Shown: positions 51,455-62,487 of the stretch, in pieces
Layout: every line of letters begins with the position of its first letter
Numbering within the stretch: the stretch's first letter is position 1
Origin: Rhodosalinus sediminis
Lineage (GTDB): Bacteria; Pseudomonadota; Alphaproteobacteria; Rhodobacterales; Rhodobacteraceae
Assembly (NCBI RefSeq): GCF_003385555.1
Contig: NZ_QOHR01000010.1
Span: 1 to 64,000 of the forward strand
Reading direction: 5' to 3'
Length of the DNA stretch: 64,000 nucleotides
Made by a program: the position numbers and the translations under genes
The notes under the pieces: model-generated
What the model was told of the DNA's origin: nothing
What the model saw: only the letters and a program-made list of their open reading frames with translations
The model's database searches: none

Positions 51455-52620
51455 CCGACCATGTGCTGACGCTGAACGCAGGCAGTTCCTCGCTCAAGAT
51501 CGGGCTCTTCACCGCCGCGGCCGAGCCCGAGGTCCGCGCGACGGGCGCGGTGGAGCGCATCGGCGGCGCGGCGGCGCTCACCCTCGAGGACGGTGCGGGC
51601 GCGACGCTCGGCACCCGCGATCTGGGGGAGGGCGGAGCCGATCACGCAGGCGCGCTCGACGCCGCGCTCGCGATGCTGCGCGAGCATTTCCCCGAGGCCG
51701 GCATCGCCGCCGTGGGCCATCGCGTCGTCCACGGCGGGCAGGATCACGACGCGCCGGTGCGCCTCGACGACGCCGTGCTCGCCCGGCTCGCCGAGCTCGA
51801 GCCTTTCGCGCCGCTTCATCAGCCGCACAACCTCGCCGGGGTGCGGGCAGCGCGCGCGGCCTTTCCCGAGGCGGTGCAGGTCGCCTGCTTCGACACGGCC
51901 TTTCACCGCCATCACCCCTTCGTCAACGACGTCTTCGGCCTCCCGCGCGAACTCTACGACCGCGGCGTGCGGCGCTACGGCTTCCACGGGCTGAGCTACG
52001 ACTACATCGCGGGCGAGCTCGCGCGGGCGCACCCCGCGCTGCACGCGGGCCGCGTCGCGGTCGCGCATCTGGGCAACGGCGCGTCCATCTGCGGCATGGT
52101 TCAGGGCCGCTCGGTCGCCTCCACCATGGGCTTCACCGCGCTCGACGGGCTGCCGATGGGCACGCGGGTCGGCCAGCTCGACCCCGGCGTGGTGCTCCAC
52201 CTGATCGAGCAGGAGGGCATGTCGGCGGCCGAGGTGACGGGGATGCTCTACAAGCGCTCGGGGCTCCTCGGCCTGTCGGGTATCTCGAACGACATGCGCA
52301 CGCTCGAGGCCTCGGACGATCCGCGCGCCGACGAGGCGATCGCCTATTTCACCTTCCGCATCCGGCGCGAGATCGGCGCGATGGCCGCGGCGATGGAGGG
52401 GCTCGACGGCATTGTTTTCACAGGAGGCATCGGCGAGAACTCGGCGCGCGTGCGCCGCGAGGTCTGCGCGCCGATGAGTTGGCTCGGCGTCGCGCTCGAC
52501 GCGGCGGCGAACGAGGCCGGCGCGGCGCGCATCGACGCGGGCGGCGACGTCGGCGTGCTGGTGATCCCGACCGACGAGGAGCGCGTGATCGCCCGCGCCG
52601 CGGCCGCCGCGCTGGGCTGA
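51451..52620 (+). CDS. ackA: Acetate/propionate kinase
   Basis: A 389-residue ASKHA kinase. VLTLNAGSSSLKIGLF, GHRVVHGGQDHDAPV, FDTAFHRHHP, RYGFHGLSYDYIAGEL, HLGNGASICGM, SMGFTALDGLPMGTRVG and VFTGGIGENSA are the family signatures. It is translationally coupled to the MaoC-Pta fusion (ATGA). Together they allow acyl-CoA to acyl phosphate to acid plus ATP, or the reverse for acetate activation. The dispersed 3' element copy B follows the stop. Confidence 0.96.
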   Translation: MTDHVLTLNAGSSSLKIGLFTAAAEPEVRATGAVERIGGAAALTLEDGAGATLGTRDLGEGGADHAGALDAALAMLREHFPEAGIAAVGHRVVHGGQDHDAPVRLDDAVLARLAELEPFAPLHQPHNLAGVRAARAAFPEAVQVACFDTAFHRHHPFVNDVFGLPRELYDRGVRRYGFHGLSYDYIAGELARAHPALHAGRVAVAHLGNGASICGMVQGRSVASTMGFTALDGLPMGTRVGQLDPGVVLHLIEQEGMSAAEVTGMLYKRSGLLGLSGISNDMRTLEASDDPRADEAIAYFTFRIRREIGAMAAAMEGLDGIVFTGGIGENSARVRREVCAPMSWLGVALDAAANEAGAARIDAGGDVGVLVIPTDEERVIARAAAAALG

Positions 52621-52648
52621 GCGCCGGTGCCCGGCCGAGCCGGCGGAA

Positions 52649-52720
52649 CGGGGGCTCTGCCCCCGCCGCGCCTGCCGGCGCGACTCCCCCGGAGTATTTC
52701 CGCCAAGATGATGGGCGGGG
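52649..52720 (+). repeat. Composite 3'-end repeat element, copy B
   Basis: A 7-bp hairpin (CGGGGGC, TCT loop, GCCCCCG; 52649-52665) is followed 16 bases later by GACTCCCCCGGAGTATTT (from 52682), then CCGCCAAGATGATGGGCGGG. It begins 28 bases after the ackA stop, in the same direction. Confidence 0.8.
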
Positions 52721-52849
52721 CGCCCTGCCGGGCCCGCGCTGCGGTGCGGCGACGGAAAAGGGCTGACGCGGGCGCGCCTTCTGCGCTACGACTTCACCGA
52801 AGAGCGGGCCGCGCCGGCCGCGCGCGGCGCAGCAGGGAGAGACGACGCG

Positions 52850-53380
52850 ATGCACATGACGGGCAGCCGGGAGATCCGCGCCGACCGCGAGACCGTCTGG
52901 GCGGCGCTTCTGAGCGCGGAGGTTCTGAAGGCCTCGGTGCCCGGGTGCAAGGAGCTCGAGGGCGACGCCGAGGAGGGCTTCCAGGCGAGCGTCACGCAGA
53001 AGGTCGGCCCGGTGAAGGCGACCTTCAAGGGCACGGTGACGATCTCGGACATGCAGCACCTCGAGAGCCTGCACCTCGCCGGGGAGGGCAAGGGCGGCGC
53101 GGCGGGTTTCGCCAAGGGCGGCGCCGACGTGACGCTCGAGCCGACCGAGGATGGCACGCGGCTCTCCTACGAGGTGGAGGCGAAGGTCGGCGGCAAGCTC
53201 GCGCAGCTCGGCTCGCGCGTGATCGACGGCTTCGCCAAGAAGATGGCCGATCAGTTCTTCGAGCGCTTCCAGGAGGCGATCGAGGGGCCGGCCGACCCGG
53301 AGGAGGCCGAGGCGGCCGAGGGCACGGGCGGCAAGAAGGGCTGGTTCAAGCGGCTGGTGAAGGGCGAGGCCGGGGCCTGA
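52850..53380 (+). CDS. coxG: CoxG-like SRPBCC protein
   Basis: A 176-residue protein of the CO-dehydrogenase subunit G family (SRPBCC fold). Its N-terminus, [18 protein letters not shown] followed by the PGCKELEGD segment, and [19 protein letters not shown] are typical. A C-terminal tail [11 protein letters not shown] is a likely amphipathic membrane anchor; in Oligotropha CoxG is reported to recruit the enzyme to the membrane. An ATG at 52850 and another two codons on are both possible. It is the first gene of the G-S-L-M cluster. Confidence 0.88.
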   Translation: MHMTGSREIRADRETVWAALLSAEVLKASVPGCKELEGDAEEGFQASVTQKVGPVKATFKGTVTISDMQHLESLHLAGEGKGGAAGFAKGGADVTLEPTEDGTRLSYEVEAKVGGKLAQLGSRVIDGFAKKMADQFFERFQEAIEGPADPEEAEAAEGTGGKKGWFKRLVKGEAGA

Positions 53381-53416
53381 CGGGCGCCGGCGACATGCGA
53401 CGGTAGGGAGGACTGG

Positions 53417-53902
53417 ATGACCAAGGTCAGCATGACGGTGAACGGCGAGGCGGCCGAGGGCGAGGCGGAGGGCCGCACGCTGCTCGTGGAGTTCCTGCGC
53501 GAGGAGCTCGGCCTCACCGGCACGCACGTGGGCTGCGACACCTCGCAGTGCGGCGCCTGCGTCGTGCACGTCGACGGCAGGGCGGTGAAGGCCTGTACCA
53601 TGTTCGCGCTGGAGGCCGAGGGCGCGGAGGTGCGCACGATCGAGGGGATGGCGAATGCCGACGGCTCGCTCAACGTGGTGCAGCAGGCATTTCAGGATCA
53701 CCACGGGCTGCAGTGCGGCTTCTGCACGCCGGGCATGGTGATGTCCGCCGCCGCGCTGCTGGACGAGACCCCGCGCCCGAGCGAAGCGGAGATCCGCGAC
53801 TACCTCGAGGGCAACATCTGCCGCTGCACGGGGTATCACAACATCGTCAAGGCGGTGCTCGCCGCCAGCGGGCAGGATGCGGAGCGTATCGCCGCCGAGT
53901 GA
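53417..53902 (+). CDS. coxS: CoxS-like 2Fe-2S subunit of a molybdenum hydroxylase
   Basis: A 161-residue iron-sulfur subunit. The N-terminal plant-type cluster is bound by [16 protein letters not shown] and a later VKAC. The C-terminal four-helix cluster is bound by [10 protein letters not shown] and [10 protein letters not shown]. It passes electrons from the molybdenum site of the large subunit to the FAD subunit. GTAGGGAGG precedes the ATG. It lies 36 bases after coxG and 73 bases before coxL. Confidence 0.95.
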   Translation: MTKVSMTVNGEAAEGEAEGRTLLVEFLREELGLTGTHVGCDTSQCGACVVHVDGRAVKACTMFALEAEGAEVRTIEGMANADGSLNVVQQAFQDHHGLQCGFCTPGMVMSAAALLDETPRPSEAEIRDYLEGNICRCTGYHNIVKAVLAASGQDAERIAAE

Positions 53903-53975
53903 GCGCCGCCCGGAGAGGCGTGAAGGAGGCAGGGTCGCGGGGAGGAGCGCGGCCCGACCCAGGGAGGACGAGACA

Positions 53976-56339
53976 ATGCCCAAGGATCACGGCATCGGCG
54001 CCGCCAGCAAGCGGCGCGAGGACGTGCGGTTCCTGACCGGGACCGGCAACTACACCGACGACATCAACCTGCCGCGACAGCTTTACGTGCATTTCCTGCG
54101 CTCGGACGTCGCGCACGGCGAGATCCGGCACATCGACACCGGCGCGGCCGAGGCGATGCCGGGCGTCAAGCGCGTCTTCACCGGCAAGGACTTCGAGGGG
54201 GTGGGCGGGCTGCCCTGCGGCTGGCAGGTCACCGACCGCCACGGCCAGCCCATGCAGGAGCCCGCGCATCCGGTGATCGCGCAGGGCAAGGTGCGCTACG
54301 TGGGCGAGATCCTCGCCGCCGTGGTCGCCGACAGCCGCGAGCGCGCGCGCGACGCCGCCGAGGCGATCGAGTTCGACATCGCGGAGCTTCCGGCGGTCGT
54401 GGACATGAAGGCCGCGCTCGCCCCCGACGCGCCGAAGGTGCACGACGATCTCGACGGCAACCTCTGCTACGACTGGGGCTTTGTCGAGGAGAACCGCGAG
54501 ACGGTCGACGCGGCGATCCGCGAGGCGGCGCATGTCACCACGCTGGAGCTCGTCAACAACCGGCTGGTGGCCAACCCGATGGAGCCGCGCGTCGCGGTGG
54601 GCGACTACAGCCGCGCCGACGATCAGTCGACGCTCTACACCACCAGCCAGAACCCGCATGTCATCCGCCTCCTGATGGGGGCCTTCGTCCTCGGCATCCC
54701 CGAGCACAAGCTGCGGGTGGTGGCGCCGGACGTGGGCGGCGGCTTCGGCTCGAAGATCTTCCACTACGCCGAGGAGGCCTTCTGCACCTTCGCCGCGCGC
54801 CAGCTCGGGCGGCCCGTAAAATGGACCTCCACCCGGTCCGAGGCCTTCATGTCGGACGCCCACGGGCGCGATCACGTCACGAAGATCGAGCTCGCGCTGG
54901 ATGCCGACAACAACTTCACTGCGCTCCGCACCGAGACCCACGCCAACATGGGCGCCTATCTCTCGACCTTCGCGCCCTCGGTGCCGACCTGGCTGCACGG
55001 CACGCTGATGGCGGGCAACTACAAGACGCCCAACATCTACGTGAACGTGAAGGCGGTCTTCACCAACACCGTGCCGGTGGACGCCTACCGCGGCGCCGGC
55101 CGGCCCGAGGCGACGTTCCAGCTCGAGCGGGTCATCGACAAGGCGGCGCGCGAGCTCGGCGTCGATCCCATCGCGCTCCGGCGGCAGAACTTCGTCACCG
55201 AGTTTCCCTACGCCACCCCGGTCGCGGTGGAATACGACACCGGCGACTACAACGCGACGATGGACAAGCTCGAGGAGATCGCCGACATCAAGGGCTTCGC
55301 CGCGCGGCGCAAGGAGAGCGAGGCGCGGGGCAAGCTGCGCGGGCTCGGCGTGAATGCCTACATCGAGGCCTGCGGCATTGCGCCCTCGAACCTCGTGGGC
55401 CAGCTCGGCGCGCGCGCCGGGCTCTACGACGCGGCGACCGTGCGGGTGAACGCCACGGGCTCGATCAGCGTGATGGTCGGCGCGCACAGCCACGGGCAGG
55501 GGCACGAGACCGCCTTTCCGCAGGTGATCTCGGAGATGCTCGGCATCGGCGAGGATCAGGTCGAGATCGTGCACGGCGACACCTCGAAGATCCCCTTCGG
55601 CATGGGTACCTACGGCTCGCGCTCGCTCGCCGTCTGCGGCTCGGCCATGGTGCGCGCCACCGAGAAGGTCGTCGCCAAGGCCAAGAAGATCGCCGCGCAT
55701 CTGCTCGAGGCCGCCGAGGCCGACATCGAGCTCAGGGACGGCAAGTTCACCGTCGCGGGCACCGACAAGGAGGTGGCCTGGGGCGACGTGACGCTCGCGG
55801 CCTACGTGCCGCACAACTATCCGCTCGAGGACGTGGAGCCCGGGCTGGAGGAGACGGCCTTCTACGATCCGGCGAACTTCACCTATCCGGCGGGGGCCTA
55901 CGCCTGCGAGGTCGAGGTGGACCCCGAGACCGGCAAGGTCACGATCGAGCGTTTCGCCGCCGCCGACGATTTCGGCAACGTCATCAACCCGATGATCGTG
56001 GACGGGCAGGTGCACGGCGGGCTCGCGCAGGGGATCGGGCAGGCGCTGCTGGAGAACTGCGCCTACGACGAGAACGGGCAGCTCGTCTCGGCGAGCTACA
56101 TGGACTACGCCATGCCGCGCGCCGACGACGTGCCCTTCTACACGGTCGATCACTCCTGTCAGACGCCCTGCACGCACAATCCGCTCGGCGTGAAGGGCTG
56201 CGGCGAGGCGGGGGCCATCGGCTCGCCGCCGACGATCGTCAACGCGGTGATCGACGCGCTGCACTCCGGCGGGCACAAGGTCGATCACATCGACATGCCG
56301 CTGACGCCGTCGCGCGTCTGGGCGGCGATGCAGGGCTGA
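53976..56339 (+). CDS. CoxL-like molybdenum hydroxylase large subunit, form II type
   Basis: A 787-residue xanthine-oxidase-family large subunit that binds the molybdopterin cytosine cofactor. [24 protein letters not shown] and the C-terminal [12 protein letters not shown] (catalytic Glu) are present. The diagnostic loop at residues 370-376 is AYRGAGR, the form II signature, not AYRCSFR with the Cu-binding Cys of true CO dehydrogenases. CO oxidation is therefore doubtful, and the substrate may be another small aldehyde or heterocycle. AGGGAGGACGAG precedes the ATG at 53976. The gene order G-S-L-M has no coxD/E/F maturation genes nearby. Confidence 0.93.
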   Translation: MPKDHGIGAASKRREDVRFLTGTGNYTDDINLPRQLYVHFLRSDVAHGEIRHIDTGAAEAMPGVKRVFTGKDFEGVGGLPCGWQVTDRHGQPMQEPAHPVIAQGKVRYVGEILAAVVADSRERARDAAEAIEFDIAELPAVVDMKAALAPDAPKVHDDLDGNLCYDWGFVEENRETVDAAIREAAHVTTLELVNNRLVANPMEPRVAVGDYSRADDQSTLYTTSQNPHVIRLLMGAFVLGIPEHKLRVVAPDVGGGFGSKIFHYAEEAFCTFAARQLGRPVKWTSTRSEAFMSDAHGRDHVTKIELALDADNNFTALRTETHANMGAYLSTFAPSVPTWLHGTLMAGNYKTPNIYVNVKAVFTNTVPVDAYRGAGRPEATFQLERVIDKAARELGVDPIALRRQNFVTEFPYATPVAVEYDTGDYNATMDKLEEIADIKGFAARRKESEARGKLRGLGVNAYIEACGIAPSNLVGQLGARAGLYDAATVRVNATGSISVMVGAHSHGQGHETAFPQVISEMLGIGEDQVEIVHGDTSKIPFGMGTYGSRSLAVCGSAMVRATEKVVAKAKKIAAHLLEAAEADIELRDGKFTVAGTDKEVAWGDVTLAAYVPHNYPLEDVEPGLEETAFYDPANFTYPAGAYACEVEVDPETGKVTIERFAAADDFGNVINPMIVDGQVHGGLAQGIGQALLENCAYDENGQLVSASYMDYAMPRADDVPFYTVDHSCQTPCTHNPLGVKGCGEAGAIGSPPTIVNAVIDALHSGGHKVDHIDMPLTPSRVWAAMQG

Positions 56340-56422
56340 CGCGCAGGGGCGGCGCGCGCGGCGCCGCCCCGCGGACCGGGATTACAAGGGCGGGGCGCGC
56401 CCCCGCGCGGAGGACGAGCACG

Positions 56423-57211
56423 ATGTATGCGTTCGATTTCGAAAAACCGACCAGTCTGAACGAGGCGGTCACGGCGCTTCAGACCGAGGAGGCGATGCCC
56501 CTCGGCGGGGGGCAGACGCTGATCCCCTCGCTCAAGCAGCGCCTCGCCGCGCCCTCGAAGCTGGTGAGCCTGCGGGGCGTGGACGAGATCCGCGGCATCT
56601 GCCGCGACGACGCGGGCCGTATCTGCATCGGCGGCGGCACGACGCATGCCGAGGTCGCGGCCGGCGTGCCGGAGTACCCGGCCCTCGCCGCGCTCGCGGC
56701 CAACATCGGCGACCCGGCGGTGCGCAACCGCGGCACCATCGGCGGGAGCCTCGCCAACAACGACCCCTCGGCCTGCTACCCGGCGGCGGCGCTCGCCTCC
56801 GGTGCGACGATCGTCACCAACACCCGCGAGATCGCGGCCGACGACTACTTCGAGGGGATGTTCATGACCGCCCTCGAGGAGGGCGAGATCATCACCGAGG
56901 TCCGCTTCCCCGTGCCCGAAAAGGCGCATTACGAGAAGTTCGAGCAGCCCGCTTCGCGCTTCGCGCTGGTGGGCGTCTTCGTGGCGAAATTCGCGGACGG
57001 CGTGCGCGTCGCCGTCACCGGCGCCTCGGAGGAGGGCGTCTTTCGCTGGAGCGAGGCGGAGGCGGCGCTCGCGTCCGACTTCACGCCCGAGGCGGTGCAG
57101 GGACTGTCCGTGCCGGCCGAGGGCATGATCGGCGACCTGCACGGCTCGCCCGAGTACCGCGCGCATCTGGTGGGCGTGATGACCCGCCGCGCCGTGGCCG
57201 CGGCCGGCTGA
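56423..57211 (+). CDS. coxM: CoxM-like FAD subunit of a molybdenum hydroxylase
   Basis: A 262-residue FAD-binding subunit. The first FAD motif is LGGGQTLIPSLK near residue 28; the second is NRGTIGGSLANNDPSACYPA near residue 107. The C-terminal CO_deh_flav_C domain reads RFALVGVFVAKFADGVRVAVTG. It accepts electrons from CoxS and passes them to quinone or another carrier. GGAGGACGAG precedes the ATG at 56423. The frame is open for a further 530 codons upstream over coxL, but that is a shadow. It is the last gene of the cluster. Confidence 0.95.
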   Translation: MYAFDFEKPTSLNEAVTALQTEEAMPLGGGQTLIPSLKQRLAAPSKLVSLRGVDEIRGICRDDAGRICIGGGTTHAEVAAGVPEYPALAALAANIGDPAVRNRGTIGGSLANNDPSACYPAAALASGATIVTNTREIAADDYFEGMFMTALEEGEIITEVRFPVPEKAHYEKFEQPASRFALVGVFVAKFADGVRVAVTGASEEGVFRWSEAEAALASDFTPEAVQGLSVPAEGMIGDLHGSPEYRAHLVGVMTRRAVAAAG

Positions 57212-57346
57212 GCGCCGGCGGCGGGCCGGCCGTGTCGCGCTCCGGCGCGTGAGCGCGTGCGGTCGGCGACGTGAGTGGGAGCGCGACGCGGCCTCGGTCG
57301 CGCCGCCGCCCCTCTGCGCAAGCGGCCCTCTCCGTAAGGCCCGGCG

Positions 57347-58285
57347 CTACCCCTCCTGCGCGACCTCCGCGCAGCCGAGCACGGCGGCGGCGTCGTCGGC
57401 GATCACCTGCACCGGGATCCCGGCGGTGAGCGGATCGGCGCGGAAGGCGGCCTCGAAGCCATTGTGCCGCAGATGCGGCGCTATGGCCCGCGCGAGCCCC
57501 CCGGCCAGCCAGACGCCCCCGAGCGCGAGATGCGCGAGGGACATGTCCCGCGCCGCGTGGCCGAGAAGCCGCGCGTAGAGGGCGACCGCCTCGGCGGCGT
57601 GCTGCTCGCCCGCGGCGGCCTCGGTCAGCACGTCGGGGGGCGCGAGCCGCCCGTGCCCGCCCGCGAAGCGCCAGAGCCGCGCGAGGCCGCGGCCCGAGAG
57701 CGCCCCCTCCACCGTGGCGCCGCCGGCCTCGGCGCGCAGCCGCTCGGCGAGCGCGAGGCTCTCGGCGTCGTGGACGGGCAGGGCGGCCGCGCCGCCCTCG
57801 GTTGCCGGGACGAAGGGGGCCGCCGCGCCCGGCACGCGGTGCACCGGCGCGCAGTTCACCCCGGTACCGAGCCCGATCACCAGCCGCGCCGCCCTGGGCT
57901 CCGGCGTCCCGGTCAGAAGCCGGTCCTGCGCCGCCGCGCTCAGCCGGTCGAGGGCGAGGCCCTGCGCCTGAAGGTCATTCATCAGGTGCACGTGTTGCAG
58001 CCCGAGCGCGGCGGCGAGCGCCTCCGCCTCGATCTGCCAGCCCCGGTTGCGCATCCATGCGCTGCCGTCCCGCACCGCCCCCGCGACGGCGAGGCAGGCC
58101 CGGCGCGGCGCGGCGCGCTGCGTGGCCAGATAGGCGGCGAGCAGCGCCTCGGCGCTCGCGTGATCGGCGGTGGCCAGCCGCGCGGCGGTGCCGGGCACCG
58201 GCATGCCGTCGCGCGCGAGCGCCAGCCGCGCCGTCGTCGCCCCGATGTCGCCCACGAGGGCGAGCGTGCCGTGCCCTGCCGTCAT
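57347..58285 (-). CDS. glk: Glucokinase
   Basis: A 312-residue bacterial-type (Glk/ROK-distinct) glucokinase. [18 protein letters not shown] is the ATP loop, [13 protein letters not shown] is the glucose-contact region, [14 protein letters not shown] follows, [11 protein letters not shown] is a variant of the EGGH segment, and [17 protein letters not shown] is near the C-terminus. In the family the Glu-Gly-Gly-His motif binds glucose; here His is replaced by Ala (EGGAA), so affinity may differ. Start: ATG at 58285. It is divergent from uvrA and supplies glucose-6-phosphate to zwf. Confidence 0.9.
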   Translation of the reverse strand: MTAGHGTLALVGDIGATTARLALARDGMPVPGTAARLATADHASAEALLAAYLATQRAAPRRACLAVAGAVRDGSAWMRNRGWQIEAEALAAALGLQHVHLMNDLQAQGLALDRLSAAAQDRLLTGTPEPRAARLVIGLGTGVNCAPVHRVPGAAAPFVPATEGGAAALPVHDAESLALAERLRAEAGGATVEGALSGRGLARLWRFAGGHGRLAPPDVLTEAAAGEQHAAEAVALYARLLGHAARDMSLAHLALGGVWLAGGLARAIAPHLRHNGFEAAFRADPLTAGIPVQVIADDAAAVLGCAEVAQEG

Positions 58286-58379
58286 GCCGCCGATCCTGTC
58301 TCTCGGCCGCAGGCTACGCGCCGCCGCGCGCTCGGTCAAAGCCCCGCCGGACGGGCAAGCGGTCGCAGGGCCGGGCCGC

Positions 58380-58394
58380 GTTCGGCGAATGTTC
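58380..58394. promoter_or_regulatory. LexA (SOS) box before uvrA
   Basis: GTTC-GGCGAAT-GTTC matches the alphaproteobacterial LexA consensus GTTC-N7-GTTC exactly. It lies 65 bases before the uvrA ATG and 12 bases upstream of the proposed -35 element, so LexA would control uvrA as part of the SOS response. Confidence 0.85.
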
Positions 58395-58405
58395 CGACTT
58401 TTCGA

Positions 58406-58434
58406 TTGGCGAAGCGCGCCCGCTCCCCTATCTC
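58406..58434 (+). promoter_or_regulatory. Likely uvrA promoter
   Basis: TTGGCG (58406-58411) and TATCTC (58429-58434) are separated by 17 bases. Each matches the sigma-70 consensus at 4 of 6 positions. It is just downstream of the LexA box and 25 bases before the ATG. Confidence 0.45.
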
Positions 58435-58458
58435 TGCCCCGAGTTCAGGGGGTGTCCG

Positions 58459-61329
<2,871 letters not shown>

Positions 61330-61351
61330 GGCCGCACGCCCGACCCCCGCG

Positions 61352-61410
61352 TCCGTCCCTTCTTCTTGGGTCAAATATCCCACGGGGGTGCGGGGGTGTG
61401 AAACCCCCGC
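61352..61410 (-). repeat. Composite 3'-end repeat element, copy D
   Basis: Minus strand: an 8-bp hairpin (GCGGGGGT, TTCAC loop, ACCCCCGC; 61410-61390) runs directly into CACCCCCGTGGGATATTT (61390-61373), then GACCCAAGAAGAAGGGACGG. It follows the hydrolase remnant (stop at 61463) in the same direction and lies convergent to uvrA. Confidence 0.75.
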
Positions 61411-61462
61411 CGGCGCTCGGGCGGCTGCCGGGCCGCACCCGGCGACGCGACGCGCGGCGCGT

Positions 61463-62232
61463 TCAGCAGCCCCTCACCCGCGGGCGCAGGACCCCGTGCA
61501 CCGCTTCGAAGAGCGTGTCGGCCCGGAGTTCGGCGTTCAGGAAATGCGTGCCCCCGGCGATCTCGACGTGGCTGCGGTCGGCCGCGCCGAGTCTGTCGAA
61601 GAGCGCGAGCGCATCCGCCCGCGTCGAGGTCGGGTCCGCCGCACCCCGGACCAGCAGCGTGGGGCAGGCGAGGTCCGCGGGATCGTAGAGGGGGCGGGCG
61701 TTGAAGCATTCCCAGAGGTCGAGCAGCGCGCCGTTCGGCACACGGAAGGCGCGCGCCCCCGGCGTGTCGTCCGCGATCGAGGCGCCGACCAGCGCATCGA
61801 GGACGGCTTCCTCCCGCCAGAGAGCCCCCGCCGGCATCCGGGCATCCCAACGCGCGCGCACGGCCTGCGGCGTCACCTCCCGGAAGACACCGCGCGGGCG
61901 TGGTCGCGCCGGGTTGTCCGGGTCGGCGAAGACGGCGTGCGACGCGGCGCTGTACGTCCCGAAGATCGGGGCGTGGAGCGCGAGAGCCGCGACGCGCCCG
62001 CGTCCCGGGCCGAGGGCGTAGCGCGCCGCGGTCACCCTGCCCCGGGACCGGCCGACGAGGCCGATCCGCGCGCCGCCGTGGCAAGCCGAGATCCATGCGC
62101 CCGCGTCCGCGATGTCGGCGATCGCGTCGGCGCCGGTGGCATAGGGTGTGTCCGCGTCCGCAGTGTCCGGGCGCGACAGGCCGAAGCCGCGGATGTCGAG
62201 GGCGCAGGCCGCGAAGCCGGCCTGCGCCGCGG
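61463..62232 (-). pseudogene. Alpha/beta hydrolase lacking its N-terminus, fused to a TRAP-permease remnant
   Basis: About 255 residues of an alpha/beta-hydrolase. AAQAGFAACALDIRGFGLSRP is the strand-4 region, the nucleophile elbow is GLVGRSRGR (G-x-S-x-G), the acid is in RGAADPTS and the His is in GGTHFL. The N-terminal strands and the HG oxyanion loop are missing. In their place the frame opens with DctQ-like sequence from the neighbouring remnant. Positions that are Trp in relatives I recall (GWSWG, AAWALD) are Arg or Cys here, so the protein is probably not functional. The open frame starts formally at a TTG (62308). It is most likely the product of a deletion joining two genes. Confidence 0.72.
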
Positions 62233-62487
62233 CCTCGAGCCGGTTCACCCGTGGAGGCAGGAGATCGACGCGCACGTGATCCTGCCGGATCAGCGTGCAG
62301 GCGCACAAGAGCGCGAAATACGCGCCGAGATGCGTTGCCTTCAGCCGTCCGCCCGGATCGTGGGCTCGCCGAAGGCGTCGCGCGCGACGACCTCTTCGCA
62401 GAGCACGACGATCCCCGCCCGGATCAGGAAGCTGACCGCCCTGCCGATGGCGCGGTTCAGCGCGTGGATGGCCCGCAGCACGATCAT
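62233..62487 (-). pseudogene. Decayed TRAP-transporter small permease (DctQ) remnant with a frameshift
   Basis: An ATG at 62487 overlaps the phosphotransferase stop (ATGA). It gives 48 residues (MIVLRAIHALNRAIGRAVSF, then LIRAGIVVLCEEVVARDAFG and EPTIRADG) before a TGA at 62341. Shifting by one base (a C lost in GGC-CTGAAG near 62345) continues LKATHLGAYFALLCACTLIR and QDHVRVDLLPP. Both halves match the DctQ first helices and the HVRVD motif. Membrane positions that should be Trp or Tyr are Arg, Glu and Asp. The rest of the gene is missing and joins hydrolase sequence near 62233. No DctP or DctM gene is present. Confidence 0.7.

Noticed and set aside
53847-56288. 813-codon open frame opposite coxL
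   Set aside because: It is an antisense shadow of a conserved enzyme, with Val/Asp/His/Arg-rich composition only.
53976-56339. True aerobic CO dehydrogenase (form I)
   Set aside because: The active-site loop is AYRGAGR rather than AYRCSFR, so the Cu-binding Cys is missing.
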